Below are positions 47,543-57,715 of a stretch of DNA of 64,000 bases, in pieces. The translations under genes and the position numbers were made by a program. The notes under the pieces are model-generated. The model searched no databases and was not told the DNA's origin. It was given only the letters and a program-made list of their open reading frames with translations. This stretch comes from Microbacterium profundi (GTDB lineage Bacteria; Actinomycetota; Actinomycetes; Actinomycetales; Microbacteriaceae). Numbering within the stretch: the first letter of the stretch is position 1; each line of letters starts with the position of its first letter. The stretch spans positions 212,472 to 276,471 of the forward strand of contig NZ_JPSY01000004.1 in the NCBI RefSeq assembly GCF_000763375.1, read 5' to 3'.

Positions 47543-48868
47543 ATGATCGACGCTCCCTCCGAGACCGCTGCTGCGACCGACGCTCTTGCGTCGGCGCACG
47601 CGCCTGCCGCGACCGATACGGCTGAGACGCCGCAGGATCGTCTCACGAGGGCCAAGGAAGCATCCCGTGCCACGGCGCGGCTGACGAGCGACGAGAAGGC
47701 TCACGCGCTCGAGGCCATCGCACAGGCGCTCGAGGCGAACGCCGCGCTGATCATCGCGGCGAATGCCCTCGACATCGAGCGCGGTCGCGAGAGCGGCATC
47801 GGCGAGGGTCTGATCGACCGACTGCGCCTCGATGAGAAGCGCGTCGCAGCCCTCGCCTCTGCCGTGCGCGATGTCGCGGGACTCGCCGACCCCGTCGGCC
47901 AGGTCGTCGGCGGACACCGGATGCCGAACGGCGTGACGCTCCAGCAGGTGCGGGTTCCCTTCGGCGTGGTCGGGGCGATCTACGAGGCGCGGCCCAACGT
48001 GACCGTCGACATCGCGGCTCTCGCGCTGCGTTCGGGCAATGCCAGCGTGCTGCGCGGCGGCAGTGCCGCCCGCGAGTCCAACACCGTGCTGGTGCGCGTC
48101 ATGCGCGATGCGCTCGAAGGTGCGGGTGTCACTCCTGAAGCGATCCAGACCGTCGACGACTTCGGTCGTGACGGAGCGAAGGCGCTCATGCGCGGCCGTG
48201 GATTCGTCGATGTGCTCGTGCCGCGCGGAAGCGCATCACTGATCGAGACCGTCGTCACCGAATCGATCGTGCCCGTGATCGAGACCGGCGCAGGGAACGT
48301 GCACATCGTCCTCGACGAATCCGCGCCGGATGGCTGGGCGCGGGAGATCGTCGTGAACGCCAAGGTGCAGCGACCCAGCGTCTGCAACGCCGTGGAGACG
48401 GTGCTGGTGCTGCGACAGGCGGCGCCTCGTCTCGTGCCGATGATCGCCAGCGCGCTGGAGAGCGAGGGCGTCGCGATCCACGGTGACGACATCGTCGCCG
48501 GCATGGTCGCAGGCGTCATCCCCGCCACTGAGGAGGACTGGGCGACCGAGTACCTCAGCCTCGACATCGCGATCAAGGTCGTCGACACCCTGGACGACGC
48601 ACTCGCTCACATCCGCCGCTACAGCACCGGTCACACGGAGTCGATCGTGACGACCGACACACGCAACGCCGAACGGTTCCTCGCCGAGGTGGACTCCGCT
48701 GTGGTCATGGTGAACGCATCGACCAGGTTCACCGACGGGGGCGAGTTCGGATTCGGCGCGGAAGTGGGGATCTCGACGCAGAAGCTGCACACGCGAGGCC
48801 CGATGGGACTCACCGAACTGACGAGCACGAAGTGGCTGGCGCGTGGGGCAGGTCAGACACGCGCCTGA
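47543..48868 (+). CDS. proA: Glutamate-5-semialdehyde dehydrogenase (gamma-glutamyl phosphate reductase)
   Basis: A 441-residue enzyme reducing gamma-glutamyl phosphate with NADPH. The catalytic Cys281 is in RPSVCNAVET, and GVVGAIYEARPNVT and LRGGSAARESN are standard landmarks. The first 25 residues are an Ala/Thr-rich extension (TDALASAHAPAATD) before the usual core start at about residue 31. With proB it completes the route to glutamate semialdehyde, which cyclises before the final proline step. Confidence 0.95.
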   Translation: MIDAPSETAAATDALASAHAPAATDTAETPQDRLTRAKEASRATARLTSDEKAHALEAIAQALEANAALIIAANALDIERGRESGIGEGLIDRLRLDEKRVAALASAVRDVAGLADPVGQVVGGHRMPNGVTLQQVRVPFGVVGAIYEARPNVTVDIAALALRSGNASVLRGGSAARESNTVLVRVMRDALEGAGVTPEAIQTVDDFGRDGAKALMRGRGFVDVLVPRGSASLIETVVTESIVPVIETGAGNVHIVLDESAPDGWAREIVVNAKVQRPSVCNAVETVLVLRQAAPRLVPMIASALESEGVAIHGDDIVAGMVAGVIPATEEDWATEYLSLDIAIKVVDTLDDALAHIRRYSTGHTESIVTTDTRNAERFLAEVDSAVVMVNASTRFTDGGEFGFGAEVGISTQKLHTRGPMGLTELTSTKWLARGAGQTRA

Positions 48869-48920
48869 GCGATAGGATGGGTGAGCGTCTTCTCGCAACC
48901 GGTCACGAAACGGAGTCAGG

Positions 48921-49145
48921 ATGAACCTCGTCGCACAGATTGCGATGGCTGCGGCCGAAACGGAGCACACCGGGAACGTCGCGATGGACACGCTCATCTT
49001 CGGCGCCATCGCGGCAGGCCTTTTCGCGCTCCTCGGTCTCGTGACCTTCTCGTATCGCAACGTCGCGAACCGTCACTCCGCCAAAGCAGAGGCCTGGGCT
49101 GAGAAGCATGGCAAGGACGGCCACGGGGCAGGGCACGGCCACTAG
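48921..49145 (+). CDS. Small single-span membrane protein, function unknown
   Basis: A 74-residue protein with a hydrophobic N-terminal stretch, one clear transmembrane helix (about residues 29-48), and a histidine-rich tail ending GHGAGHGH that could bind metal. The ribosome site GGAGTCAGG precedes the ATG at 48921. It lies between proA and nadD, a place where actinobacteria often encode a protein of this kind. Confidence 0.75.
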   Translation: MNLVAQIAMAAAETEHTGNVAMDTLIFGAIAAGLFALLGLVTFSYRNVANRHSAKAEAWAEKHGKDGHGAGHGH

Positions 49146-49150
49146 GGCGT

Positions 49151-49753
49151 ATGGAGACCACGACCACGCGCGCCCCGCGAATCGGAGTGATGGGCGGAAC
49201 GTTCGACCCGATTCACCACGGGCACCTGGTCGCGGCGAGCGAGGTCGCGCACTCCTTCGATCTTGACGAGGTCGTCTTCGTTCCGACCGGTCACCCGTGG
49301 CAGAAATCGAACGTCACGCCCAGCGAGCACCGGTATCTGATGACCGTGATCGCCACCGCCTCGAACCCGCAGTTCACTGTGAGCAGGGTCGACATCAACC
49401 GCGAGGGGCCCACCTACACGATCGACACTCTGCGTGATCTGAAGCAGGACCGGCCCGATGCCGAGCTCTTCTTCATCACCGGAGCGGATGCCGTAGCGCA
49501 AATTCTCAGTTGGAGGGACCATGATGAGTTGTGGGAGTTGGCCCACTTCGTCGCGGTATCCCGTCCAGGACATGTACTGAGCACAGACGGACTGCCGAGC
49601 GAGAACGTCAGCCAACTGGAGGTTCCGGCCCTGTCGATCTCATCGACAGCTTGCCGAGAGCGTGTGGGCGATGATCAGCCGGTCTGGTATCTCGTCCCCG
49701 ACGGAGTCGTTCAGTACATAGCGAAGCATCATCTGTATCGGAGCAAGGCATGA
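49151..49753 (+). CDS. nadD: Nicotinate-nucleotide adenylyltransferase
   Basis: A 200-residue enzyme that adenylylates nicotinate mononucleotide in NAD synthesis. The nucleotidyltransferase signature [12 protein letters not shown] occupies residues 15-26, and [11 protein letters not shown] near the C terminus replaces the usual ISST-x-IR motif. The ATG at 49151 lies 5 bases after the small membrane protein. Its 3' end overlaps the next gene by 4 bp. Confidence 0.94.
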   Translation: METTTTRAPRIGVMGGTFDPIHHGHLVAASEVAHSFDLDEVVFVPTGHPWQKSNVTPSEHRYLMTVIATASNPQFTVSRVDINREGPTYTIDTLRDLKQDRPDAELFFITGADAVAQILSWRDHDELWELAHFVAVSRPGHVLSTDGLPSENVSQLEVPALSISSTACRERVGDDQPVWYLVPDGVVQYIAKHHLYRSKA

Positions 49754-50835
49754 GTACATCGGATCAGCAGGGCAACTCGCCGCTGACCCGCAAACAGCTG
49801 CGGGAGATTCGTCTCACCGGCACCACGCCGGTGATCAGTGAGGAAGAGGCGGCGGCAGCCGCCGCCGAAGCGCAGCCCGTACCGGCGGTTCCGGTGCCCC
49901 GCCCCGCTGAACCGATCGACATGCCGCCGACGCCCGTGGCCGCCGACTCTGAGGGCACACCGCTCACGCGTCGCCAGGCGCGCGAGCAGGAGCGCATCCG
50001 GACAGCATCCGTTCCTGTGATCTCCACCGAGGAAACCGAGGAAACCGAGGAGACCGCACAAACCGAGGAAACCCCGAAGCCCGAGGAATCCGAGGCGGAC
50101 GCGACAGACGATACCGCCGCTGAAGAACTCGTCTCCGGCGTGCCCACTTTCGCGAAGCCCGCCGCCGACGAAGAGCAGACGCCGGAGCAGTCGCCCGCGA
50201 CCGATGCCGGCGTCGACGATGACGAGGACTTCGATGCAGCGGCCGTCGAAGAAACGGAGAATGAGGACGGCGACGACGAACAATCTGAGGTCGAAGAGCT
50301 CCCTGTCGCCGAGCCGGTCGAGACGGGCGAGAACCACGTCGTCAGCCCGACCTTCGGCAACGCTCTGCTGGCAGACAAGAGTGAAGTGCCGTCGTTCGCA
50401 CCGTCGTTCGACGAGTTGATCACCGCAGATTCCGGCGGGTCGCAGCACCTTGCTCCGAACACACTGATCTTCAACCCCTCGCCGGGCGGAGGATCGCTCT
50501 CCGGGCCCGTCGCGTCCACCGGCGAGATTCTCGTCACGGGCAGCTACGAGCTTCCGCGAGGGATCGGCTCGCAGGGGCACGCCCACGGAGCAGCAGACGG
50601 CAAGGAGACGGATGCCGTCCTCATCGACGGAGAACTGCCTCCGTCGTCGTCTCCCACACCGATCGCGGCAAGCTCCGCGATCAGCACGATCAAACCTGCC
50701 GGCGAGGTCATCCGACCACCGGCGCCTGAAAAGGGCAACAAGCTCATGCTGACGCTGGCGATCACGGCAGGTGGGCTCGCGCTCGCCCTCGCGGTGGCGC
50801 TCATCGTCGCATTCACCATGAATATATTCTCTTGA
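49750..50835 (+). CDS. Acidic repeat-rich protein with C-terminal membrane helix
   Basis: A 361-residue protein of unknown function between nadD and rsfS. It opens with [15 protein letters not shown], and a similar [15 protein letters not shown] recurs near residue 75. A long acidic, Pro/Glu/Thr-rich region follows, with EETEETEET repeats near residues 96-106. Residues about 335-358 form a single hydrophobic helix with only a short NIFS tail, so the protein is probably tail-anchored with its bulk in the cytoplasm. Start and stop overlap both neighbours by 4 and 1 bp, so it is translated with them. Confidence 0.7.
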   Translation: MSTSDQQGNSPLTRKQLREIRLTGTTPVISEEEAAAAAAEAQPVPAVPVPRPAEPIDMPPTPVAADSEGTPLTRRQAREQERIRTASVPVISTEETEETEETAQTEETPKPEESEADATDDTAAEELVSGVPTFAKPAADEEQTPEQSPATDAGVDDDEDFDAAAVEETENEDGDDEQSEVEELPVAEPVETGENHVVSPTFGNALLADKSEVPSFAPSFDELITADSGGSQHLAPNTLIFNPSPGGGSLSGPVASTGEILVTGSYELPRGIGSQGHAHGAADGKETDAVLIDGELPPSSSPTPIAASSAISTIKPAGEVIRPPAPEKGNKLMLTLAITAGGLALALAVALIVAFTMNIFS

Positions 50836-51221
50836 TGCAATCACCTGTAAATGCCGAAGAGATGCTGCAGCTCGCAGCATCCGCCGCCGTGTCCAAGGGC
50901 GGAGAGGACCTCGTCGCGCTGAACGTGTCGGAGCCGCTGCCGCTCGTGGACATCTTCCTGATCGTCACCGGCAACAGCGAGCGCAACGTCGCCGCGATCG
51001 CCGACGAGATCGAAGACACGCTCCTCGAAGCCGGTCACAAGCGCGTCCGTCGCGAAGGCCGTCAGGAGGCGCGCTGGGTGCTGTTGGACTTCGGTGACCT
51101 GATCGTGCACGTGTTCCACGGCGAGGAGCGGGTCTACTACGGCCTGGAGCGCCTGTGGAAGGACTGCCCTGTCGTCCCGATCGACGTCGCCGAGACTGCT
51201 GCGACGACCGACAGCGCCTGA
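50835..51221 (+). CDS. rsfS: Ribosomal silencing factor RsfS
   Basis: A 128-residue protein that binds ribosomal protein uL14 and blocks joining of the 30S and 50S subunits, typically under nutrient limitation. The DIFLIVTGNSERNVAAIA and GDLIVHVFHGEERVYYGLERLW segments identify it. The ATG at 50835 overlaps the preceding stop (TGATG), and no strong ribosome site is visible, implying re-initiation. nadD-rsfS neighbours are conserved in many bacteria. Confidence 0.94.
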   Translation: MQSPVNAEEMLQLAASAAVSKGGEDLVALNVSEPLPLVDIFLIVTGNSERNVAAIADEIEDTLLEAGHKRVRREGRQEARWVLLDFGDLIVHVFHGEERVYYGLERLWKDCPVVPIDVAETAATTDSA

Positions 51222-51223
51222 CT

Positions 51224-51913
51224 TTGGCTGTGCACCTGATCACCGGCGCCGGATCCGGCATCGGTGCGGCTCTCGCTCGCCGGCTGCTGGACCGCGGCGA
51301 CGAGCTCGTGCTCTTCGCCAGGGACGCCGGGCGTGCGCGTGAGATCGCGGCGCAGTTCCCCGGCGCATCGACGCTGGTCGGCGATCTCGCCCAGCCCGGT
51401 CGTCTGTCATGGGCGCTGTCGAAGCAGAACCTCCCCGAGCGCATCGATTCGCTCGTGCACGTCGCGGGTGTCGTGGACCTCGGGAACGTCGCAGACCTCT
51501 CGCCGACGCTGTGGGAGCGGCAGCTGGCCGTCAATCTGGTCGCGCCGGCAGAGCTGACGCGACTGCTCCTTCCCGTGCTGCGGGTCTCTCGCGGTCAGGT
51601 GGTGTTCGTCAACTCCGGCGCCGGCCTGCGCGCTCACGCCAACTGGTCCGCATACGCCGCTTCGAAGCACGGACTCAAGGCGCTCGCTGACGCGCTGCGT
51701 GCAGAAGAGGCGGACAGCGGCGTGCGGGTGACGTCGATCTTCCCCGGTCGCACGTCGACGCCGATGCAGGCACGCGTGCACCAGCAGGAGGGCCGCGACT
51801 ACGATCCTGAGCTCTTCATCGATCCTGACTCGGTGGCGACCACGATCCTCACCGCCCTCGATCTGCCGCGTGACGCGCAGATCGTCGACCTCTCGGTGCG
51901 ACCGGGCAGGTGA
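51224..51913 (+). CDS. Short-chain dehydrogenase/reductase
   Basis: A 229-residue Rossmann-fold oxidoreductase. The cofactor motif GAGSGIG is at residues 8-14, and the catalytic Tyr144 and Lys148 are in YAASK with an upstream Ser in VNSGAG. The absence of a basic residue right after the glycine motif does not settle NAD against NADP. The start is uncertain: TTG at 51224 or GTG at 51230; I used the TTG. The substrate is unknown. It converges on the two-component genes. Confidence 0.86.
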   Translation: MAVHLITGAGSGIGAALARRLLDRGDELVLFARDAGRAREIAAQFPGASTLVGDLAQPGRLSWALSKQNLPERIDSLVHVAGVVDLGNVADLSPTLWERQLAVNLVAPAELTRLLLPVLRVSRGQVVFVNSGAGLRAHANWSAYAASKHGLKALADALRAEEADSGVRVTSIFPGRTSTPMQARVHQQEGRDYDPELFIDPDSVATTILTALDLPRDAQIVDLSVRPGR

Positions 51914-51922
51914 GATGCGCGG

Positions 51923-52606
51923 TCACCCGCGCAGCGCGTACCGCAGTTCCGGCCTGCCCACCCCGCCATAGGTGGGGGAGCTCACGGCGAGCCCGGACTC
52001 GACCAGTCGTTCGAGATAACGTCGCGCGCTGACCCGCGACATTCCGAGAATCTCGGCGAGCTCACTGGCGGACATCTGGTCTTGGCCCTCCTGCATCGCC
52101 TGAACGACACGCCGGAGAGTGACGGGCGAGACGCCCTTGCGCTGACCCGCCATGGCGGTCGCATCGCGTCGCATGAGCGCATCGACGCTCGCCTGATCGA
52201 GCTCGCCGGTGTCGGTGTACTCGGCGTCACGTGCGAGCACGCGCCACACGTCGTCCAGCCGCTCATGCAGAGTTCGCATGGGAAAGGGCTTCACCACGTA
52301 GTGATGCACACCGTGGGCGCGGGCGCGGCGGACCGTCTCTAGGTCGCGCGCTGCCGTGACGGCGACGACCTCGACGTGCGCACCCGCGGCGCGGGCTCGC
52401 CGAAGCACGGTGATGCCCGACATGTCGGGCAGGTACACATCCAGCAGCATGACGTCCGGTTCGAGTTCTTCGAGTGCACGCAGGGCATCCGCTCCGGTCG
52501 GTGCGACGCCGACGACCTCGAAGTGCGGATGCCGTTCCACGAAGCCCCGAGTGACGTGCGCCACGGCGAAGTCGTCTTCGACGATGAGGGTGCGCAACCG
52601 GCTCAT
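51923..52606 (-). CDS. CitB/DctR-type response regulator
   Basis: A 227-residue regulator. The receiver domain has Asp56 in VMLLDVYLPD and Lys106 in HYVVKPFP. The C-terminal domain has a helix-turn-helix near residues 180-205 (SASELAEILGMSRVSARRYLE), the CitB type. It is paired by 4-bp overlap with the sensor kinase upstream and faces the tctCBA operon on the other strand, so it very likely controls tricarboxylate uptake. Confidence 0.93.
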   Translation of the reverse strand: MSRLRTLIVEDDFAVAHVTRGFVERHPHFEVVGVAPTGADALRALEELEPDVMLLDVYLPDMSGITVLRRARAAGAHVEVVAVTAARDLETVRRARAHGVHHYVVKPFPMRTLHERLDDVWRVLARDAEYTDTGELDQASVDALMRRDATAMAGQRKGVSPVTLRRVVQAMQEGQDQMSASELAEILGMSRVSARRYLERLVESGLAVSSPTYGGVGRPELRYALRG

Positions 52607-54198
52607 GCCCGTGCCGCCACGAGTGCGGAGGCGGGCATCCGCACGGTGAAGCGCGCACCACCGCTGTCGGCGGGTGCGAGGTCGATGGAACCGCCGAGAC
52701 GCTCGACGACACGTGCCACCAGCGTCAGCCCGTACCCGCGCTGTCGGTCATCGCTCTTGGTCGAGTAACCGAGGCGGAAGACGTCGCCGCGCCGTTCCAT
52801 CGGCACGCCCGGCCCGTCGTCCTCGACGCAGATGCGGATGCCGCCGTCCTCGGTCTGCGCGATCGAGATGATGACGTGACCGCCGCGTCCAGCGGCATCC
52901 AGAGCGTTGTCCAGAAGGTTGCCGACCACCGTGCCCAGATCGCCGTCGCCGGGCCGGGCGGGGAGGTGGCTGTCGTCCGAGATCGTGAGCGCCACCCCCA
53001 GCTCGCGCGCCCGTGCGCGCTTGGCCAGCAGGATCGCCGCCAGCTCGATGTCCTGCACGCCGTCCGGGGCATCCAGGCGGCTCAGCGCGCCGCCGTCGCC
53101 GGCTCGATCGACCACACGGCGGGCGGCTTCGAACTCACCCAGCTCGATCAGTCCGCCGATCGTGTGCAGCGTGTTCGAGAATTCGTGCTGCTGGGCGCGC
53201 AGGCCCTCCGCGAGGCCCTGGGCACCGGCGAGCTCCCGCAGCGCGCGATCGAGCTCTGTACGGTCCATCAGGGTCACCACGGTGCCGACGCGTCTGTCCT
53301 GCACGCGCACGGGTGCGGCTCTAGCGACCAGCACGCGCTCTCCGGAGAGCACGAGGCGCTGCGGGGCGGCGTCGTCTTCGGCCTCGGTCTCGGCGATGAG
53401 GGCGGCGAGGCCGTCCAGCAGCTCCGACGCCGGGCGGCCGACGGCCTCTGCGGGGCCTGAGAGCCCGAGCAGCCGGGCCGCAGCGTCATTGCAGAGCGAG
53501 ACCATCCCCTGCTCGTCGAGGGCGAGCATGCCCTCACGGATGCCGTGCAGCGTGGCCTCTCGCGTCTCCAGCAGCCCGCGGATGTCTTCGGGTTCGAGCC
53601 CGTAGATGCGACGGCGCACCATCCGGGCGACTCCGGTCGCCGCGATCACTCCGATCACCGTGGCAGCGCCGAGCGCGAGGAGGAATCCGGTGATGTCGCC
53701 GAGGAAATCCGCACGGATGTCTGATTCCAGAATTCCGACGGACACCTGACCGATCACGATCCTGTCGGCGCCGAACACCGGAACCTTCACGCGCCACGAC
53801 TCGCCGAGTGTGCCGGTCTGGGTGCCGACGTACGTCTCGCCGGACAGTGCGACGCTCGGGTCGGTCGAGACCGGTTCTCCGATGCGATCCGGGTTCGGAT
53901 GCGAATAGCGGATGCCCTGATCATCCGTCACCACGACGTACGCCACGTTCGACGAATCGCGGATCAGCTCGGCGATCGGCTGGATCACCGCGGCAGGGTC
54001 GGGCGAGCGGTAGGCCTCGACGATCGTCGGCAGTTGGGCGACGGACTGCGCGACCGCGACCATGCGCTCCTGCGACGCCTCGCGGATCTGCCGCTCCTGC
54101 ATCAGCATCGCGGCGAGTCCAGCCGTGAGCACGATCGCGAGCACGATGACGACCTGCAGCAGCACGAGCTGCGTGCGGAGCGTCATCGCCTTCACCAC
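52603..54198 (-). CDS. CitA/DcuS-type sensor histidine kinase
   Basis: A 531-residue membrane kinase. Two helices (about residues 8-30 and 172-195) enclose an extracellular Cache-type sensor domain, followed by a PAS domain (about 205-300). Next comes a dimerisation domain with the phospho-acceptor His338 in QQHEFSN, then an ATPase domain with the N- and G-boxes. Family members sense citrate or C4-dicarboxylates directly in the extracellular domain. The start is a GTG at 54198; an ATG at 54186 is an alternative. Confidence 0.92.
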   Translation of the reverse strand: MVKAMTLRTQLVLLQVVIVLAIVLTAGLAAMLMQERQIREASQERMVAVAQSVAQLPTIVEAYRSPDPAAVIQPIAELIRDSSNVAYVVVTDDQGIRYSHPNPDRIGEPVSTDPSVALSGETYVGTQTGTLGESWRVKVPVFGADRIVIGQVSVGILESDIRADFLGDITGFLLALGAATVIGVIAATGVARMVRRRIYGLEPEDIRGLLETREATLHGIREGMLALDEQGMVSLCNDAAARLLGLSGPAEAVGRPASELLDGLAALIAETEAEDDAAPQRLVLSGERVLVARAAPVRVQDRRVGTVVTLMDRTELDRALRELAGAQGLAEGLRAQQHEFSNTLHTIGGLIELGEFEAARRVVDRAGDGGALSRLDAPDGVQDIELAAILLAKRARARELGVALTISDDSHLPARPGDGDLGTVVGNLLDNALDAAGRGGHVIISIAQTEDGGIRICVEDDGPGVPMERRGDVFRLGYSTKSDDRQRGYGLTLVARVVERLGGSIDLAPADSGGARFTVRMPASALVAARA

Positions 54199-54357
54199 GT
54201 ACCCATGCTAAGCGAGGGGCGGACAGTCGATGTCGGTTACGAAATGACCAGAAGTCACGGTTGTGAACACAAGCCGATCCAGCGATGCCTGCGGTTCTAG
54301 GCTCGCGTCACCTGCTCCCGGCATCGGCGTCGGGCGGAAGGACTCGAGGAGGAGTTC

Positions 54358-55392
54358 ATGACACAGCACACTCGCACGCGTACTCGGCTCGCGCTCGGCG
54401 CGGTCGTCGGGGTCGTCGCACTGGGACTGGCCGCATGCACCGGAACACCGACCGCGGGCGGTGGCGACACCGGTGGTGATGGCGGCGGGTCGAGCATCGA
54501 CAGCGTCGCGGTGATCGCGCCGGCTGATCCTGGCGGTGGGTGGGACCAGACCGCGCGTGCCTTCGGACAGGCGCTCAGCGACGAGTCGCTGGTCTCTTCT
54601 GCGCCGGTGTCGAACATCGGCGGGGCCGGCGGCACCGTCGGACTCGCCTCGCTCGCCACCGAGGGAAACCCGAACACTCTCATGATCACCGGCAGCGTGA
54701 TGGTCGGTGCGGTCGAGACGAACGCGTCGGACGTGCGGATCGAGGACATGACTCCGATCGCGAAGCTCACCGAAGAGCCGCTCGTCATCGTCGTGCCGAA
54801 GGACAGCCCGTACGACACCCTGAAGGACTTCATCGACGCCTGGGTGGACGAAGGCGCGGGCATGGCCGTCACCGGCGGATCCGCCGGTGGTATCGATCAC
54901 ATCCTCGCGGCGCTGCTGCTCACCGACGCGGGCGTGGATGCTGCGGACGTGCCGAGCAAACTCAACTACATCGCCAACTCCGGCGGCGGCGAGGCGCTCA
55001 CGATGCTGCTGGGCGGTCAGGTGCAGGCCGGAATCTCGGGCGTGGGTGAATTCTCGCAGCAGGTCGAGGCAGGCGATCTGAAGGCGCTTGCCGTGTCGTC
55101 GGGCGAACCGGCGCTGCTGCTGCCGGAGGTTCCGACACTCACCGACGAAGGCGTCGACCTGGTCGTCACCAACTGGCGAGGACTCATCGCGCCCGGCGAC
55201 ATCTCGGACGACGAGAAGAAGGCGCTCGAGGACCTGGTGACGTCGGTGAACGACAGTGCTGCGTGGGCCGAGATCCTCGAGACCAACGGCTGGACCGATG
55301 CGTTCCTCGTGGGCGATGAGTTCTCCACGTTCCTGGAAGGCGACATCTCCACGACGAAGGAGACGCTCAAGACGATCGGCCTGATCGAATGA
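54358..55392 (+). CDS. tctC: Tripartite tricarboxylate transporter substrate-binding lipoprotein TctC
   Basis: A 344-residue lipoprotein. The signal peptide ends at the lipobox LGLAAC with Cys27, followed by a Gly-rich linker. The mature protein has the TctC layout, with GGGWDQTARAF near residue 60 and a closed two-lobe binding fold. It captures tricarboxylates such as citrate and passes them to the TctA-TctB membrane complex. AGGAGGAG precedes the ATG at 54358. Confidence 0.92.
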   Translation: MTQHTRTRTRLALGAVVGVVALGLAACTGTPTAGGGDTGGDGGGSSIDSVAVIAPADPGGGWDQTARAFGQALSDESLVSSAPVSNIGGAGGTVGLASLATEGNPNTLMITGSVMVGAVETNASDVRIEDMTPIAKLTEEPLVIVVPKDSPYDTLKDFIDAWVDEGAGMAVTGGSAGGIDHILAALLLTDAGVDAADVPSKLNYIANSGGGEALTMLLGGQVQAGISGVGEFSQQVEAGDLKALAVSSGEPALLLPEVPTLTDEGVDLVVTNWRGLIAPGDISDDEKKALEDLVTSVNDSAAWAEILETNGWTDAFLVGDEFSTFLEGDISTTKETLKTIGLIE

Positions 55393-55952
55393 CGAGCCAG
55401 ATCACAACGGGAGCGTCGGCGATCGCCGGCGCTCCCCGGTCGCGCAGGCTCGGGGAGCTCGCCTTCATCGGCGTGATCATCGTGTTCTCGGTGGTCGCGC
55501 TCGTGATGACGGGCTTCATCCGCGAGCCGGTCGGATCCTCGAACGTTCTCGGCGCACGTGTGGTGCCGTACGCGGTCACCGGTCTCATGCTCCTGTCGTC
55601 GCTCGCGGCGTTCGTCGCGGTGCTGCGCGGCGACGTGGGCGCTCCGGATGAGGGTGAAGACGTCGACACCGAGGCGCGGACGTCCTGGAAGACGGTGATC
55701 TTCCTCGCTCTCGCGTTCGCGTCGCTCATGGTCGTGATCCCGATCGCCGGGTGGCCGGCCGCGGTGGTCGTGCTCTTCACCGGTGCGTCGATGGCACTCG
55801 GCTCATCGAGCTGGTGGAAGGCGCTCCTGCTCGGACTCGGACTCGGAGTGCTGACGCAGCTGCTGTTCGGCAATCTGCTCGGACTCTCCCTGCCGCCGTT
55901 CGGCGCGATCCTGCCGGGCCTCATCGAGAGTTCGGGGGTGTTCGGTGGATAG
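55389..55952 (+). CDS. tctB: Tripartite tricarboxylate transporter small membrane subunit TctB
   Basis: A 187-residue protein with four predicted membrane helices (starting near residues 22, 57, 100 and 125) and a Gly/Asp-rich loop in between, the TctB pattern. It is the small permease subunit. The ATG overlaps the TctC stop by 4 bp, and its last bases overlap the TctA start by 8 bp. Confidence 0.88.
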   Translation: MTSQITTGASAIAGAPRSRRLGELAFIGVIIVFSVVALVMTGFIREPVGSSNVLGARVVPYAVTGLMLLSSLAAFVAVLRGDVGAPDEGEDVDTEARTSWKTVIFLALAFASLMVVIPIAGWPAAVVVLFTGASMALGSSSWWKALLLGLGLGVLTQLLFGNLLGLSLPPFGAILPGLIESSGVFGG

Positions 55953-57522
55953 CCTGCAGCTGCTCATGGACGGCTTCGCGACAGCGCTGCAGCCGCAGTA
56001 TCTGCTGTTCGCGTTCGTCGGCGTGCTTCTCGGCACCGCGGTGGGCGTGCTCCCCGGCATCGGGCCGGCGATGACTGTGGCACTGCTGCTGCCGCTGACG
56101 TACACGCTGGATGTCACGAGCGCGATCATCATGTTCGCCGGCATCTACTACGGCGGCATGTACGGCGGGTCGACGACGTCGATCCTGCTGAACACGCCAG
56201 GGGAATCGGCATCCATCGTCACGGCGCTCGAAGGCAACAAGATGGCCAGGATGGGCCGCGCCACGGCCGCGCTGGCCACCGCCGCGATCGGATCGTTCAT
56301 CGCCGGCACGATCGCGACGGTCCTGCTCACGCTGTTCGCACCGTTCATCGCCGACTTCGCAGTGACCCTGGGACCCGCCGACTACTTCGCGTTGATGATC
56401 GTGGCGTTCCTCACCGTGGGCGCTCTGCTCGGAGCGAGTCCGATCCGTGGCATCGTGTCGCTGTCGATCGGTCTGTTCCTGGGGCTGATCGGCACAGACA
56501 CGCTGACCGGGCAGGCGCGCTTCACCTTCAGCATCCCGAACCTGGGTGACGGGATCGACGTCGTGATCGTCGCGGTGGGCCTGTTCGCGGTCGGCGAGGC
56601 GCTCTACGTCGGCTCACGGCTGCGCAGCGGGGCTCTGCCGATCATCCCCGTCTCCGGCAACTGGCGCTCCTGGATGAAGAAGAGCGACTGGAAGCGCTCG
56701 TGGAAGCCGTGGCTGCGCGGCACCGCGATCGGATTCCCCATCGGAGCGATCCCTGCCGGCGGCGCGGACGTCGCGACGTTCCTCTCCTACGCGACCGAGA
56801 AGCGGCTCGCGAAGGATCCCTACCGGCAGCAGTTCGGCAAGGGTGCGATCGAGGGTGTGGCAGGGCCGGAAGCGGCGAACAACGCGGCCGCGGCGGGTGT
56901 GCTCGTACCGCTGCTGACGCTCGGGCTGCCGACGACCGCGACCGCCGCGATCATCATCTCGGCGTTCCAGACCTACGGAATCCGCCCCGGCCCGCTGCTG
57001 TTCGACAGCCAGCCGGCGCTGGTGTGGGCGTTGATCGCGAGCCTGTACATCGGTAACGTCGTGCTGATCATCCTCAACCTGCCTCTGGTGGGCATGTGGG
57101 CCAAGGTGCTGCAGATCCCGCGGCCGTACCTGTACGCGGGGATCCTGGTGTTCGCGGGGCTCGGTGCGTACGCGGCGAACTTCACGATCTTCGACATCGG
57201 CGTGCTGCTGCTGCTCGGCGTGATCGGGTTCTTCATGCGCAGGCACGGCTATCCGGTTTCGCCGATGGTCGTCGGAGCGATCCTCGGTCCGATGGCGGAG
57301 GAGCAGTTGCGCAAGGCCATGGCGATCAGTCAGGGCGACGCGCTGTACCTGGTGCACAGCCCGATCTCGATAGTGATCTACTCCGCGATGGTGCTGATCA
57401 TCGTGCTGGGCGTCTGGCTCAAGCGTCGCCAGGCGCGGTTCGAGGCGGCGATGTCGGATATCGACACCGCGACGATCCGGACCGTGGACGAGGAGATCGC
57501 GCAGCAGTTGCGGCAGCGATGA
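55945..57522 (+). CDS. tctA: Tripartite tricarboxylate transporter large membrane subunit TctA
   Basis: A 525-residue membrane protein with about 11-12 helices. The conserved [19 protein letters not shown] and [20 protein letters not shown] segments identify TctA. It forms the Na+ or proton-coupled import channel. The start is a GTG at 55945 within the tctB 3' end. A hairpin follows the stop. Confidence 0.93.
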   Translation: MDSLQLLMDGFATALQPQYLLFAFVGVLLGTAVGVLPGIGPAMTVALLLPLTYTLDVTSAIIMFAGIYYGGMYGGSTTSILLNTPGESASIVTALEGNKMARMGRATAALATAAIGSFIAGTIATVLLTLFAPFIADFAVTLGPADYFALMIVAFLTVGALLGASPIRGIVSLSIGLFLGLIGTDTLTGQARFTFSIPNLGDGIDVVIVAVGLFAVGEALYVGSRLRSGALPIIPVSGNWRSWMKKSDWKRSWKPWLRGTAIGFPIGAIPAGGADVATFLSYATEKRLAKDPYRQQFGKGAIEGVAGPEAANNAAAAGVLVPLLTLGLPTTATAAIIISAFQTYGIRPGPLLFDSQPALVWALIASLYIGNVVLIILNLPLVGMWAKVLQIPRPYLYAGILVFAGLGAYAANFTIFDIGVLLLLGVIGFFMRRHGYPVSPMVVGAILGPMAEEQLRKAMAISQGDALYLVHSPISIVIYSAMVLIIVLGVWLKRRQARFEAAMSDIDTATIRTVDEEIAQQLRQR

Positions 57523-57525
57523 ATG

Positions 57526-57564
57526 CGGATGGGCGGCAGCGGGGTCTCCGCCGGCGCCCATCCG
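57526..57564. terminator. Terminator between tctA and the symporter unit
   Basis: CGGATGGGCG at 57526-57535 pairs with CGCCCATCCG at 57555-57564, followed by TTCTTT. It lies between convergent units. Confidence 0.75.
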
Positions 57565-57583
57565 TTCTTTCAGGCGATGGCCA

Positions 57584-57715
57584 TCAGATGATCTGTCGGC
57601 CCTCCCGCTTCGCTTCGCGAGCGTCTTTCACGAAGGCGCGGATGATCACGGCGAGTACGCCGATGACGATCACGGGCCAGACGAGCACGTACGCAGCCAT
57701 GAGAATGAGTTCCAT
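57584..57715 (-). CDS. 43-residue transporter small subunit (symporter partner)
   Basis: A 43-residue single-helix protein: MELILMAAYVLVWPVIVIG is hydrophobic, and the C-terminal half is basic (FVKDAREAKREGRQII). Its ATG overlaps the symporter stop in TGATG, so it is made right after the symporter. Small proteins of this size and position are recurrent partners of SSS symporters in actinobacteria. It is shorter than the usual gene-finding cutoff. Confidence 0.72.
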   Translation of the reverse strand: MELILMAAYVLVWPVIVIGVLAVIIRAFVKDAREAKREGRQII

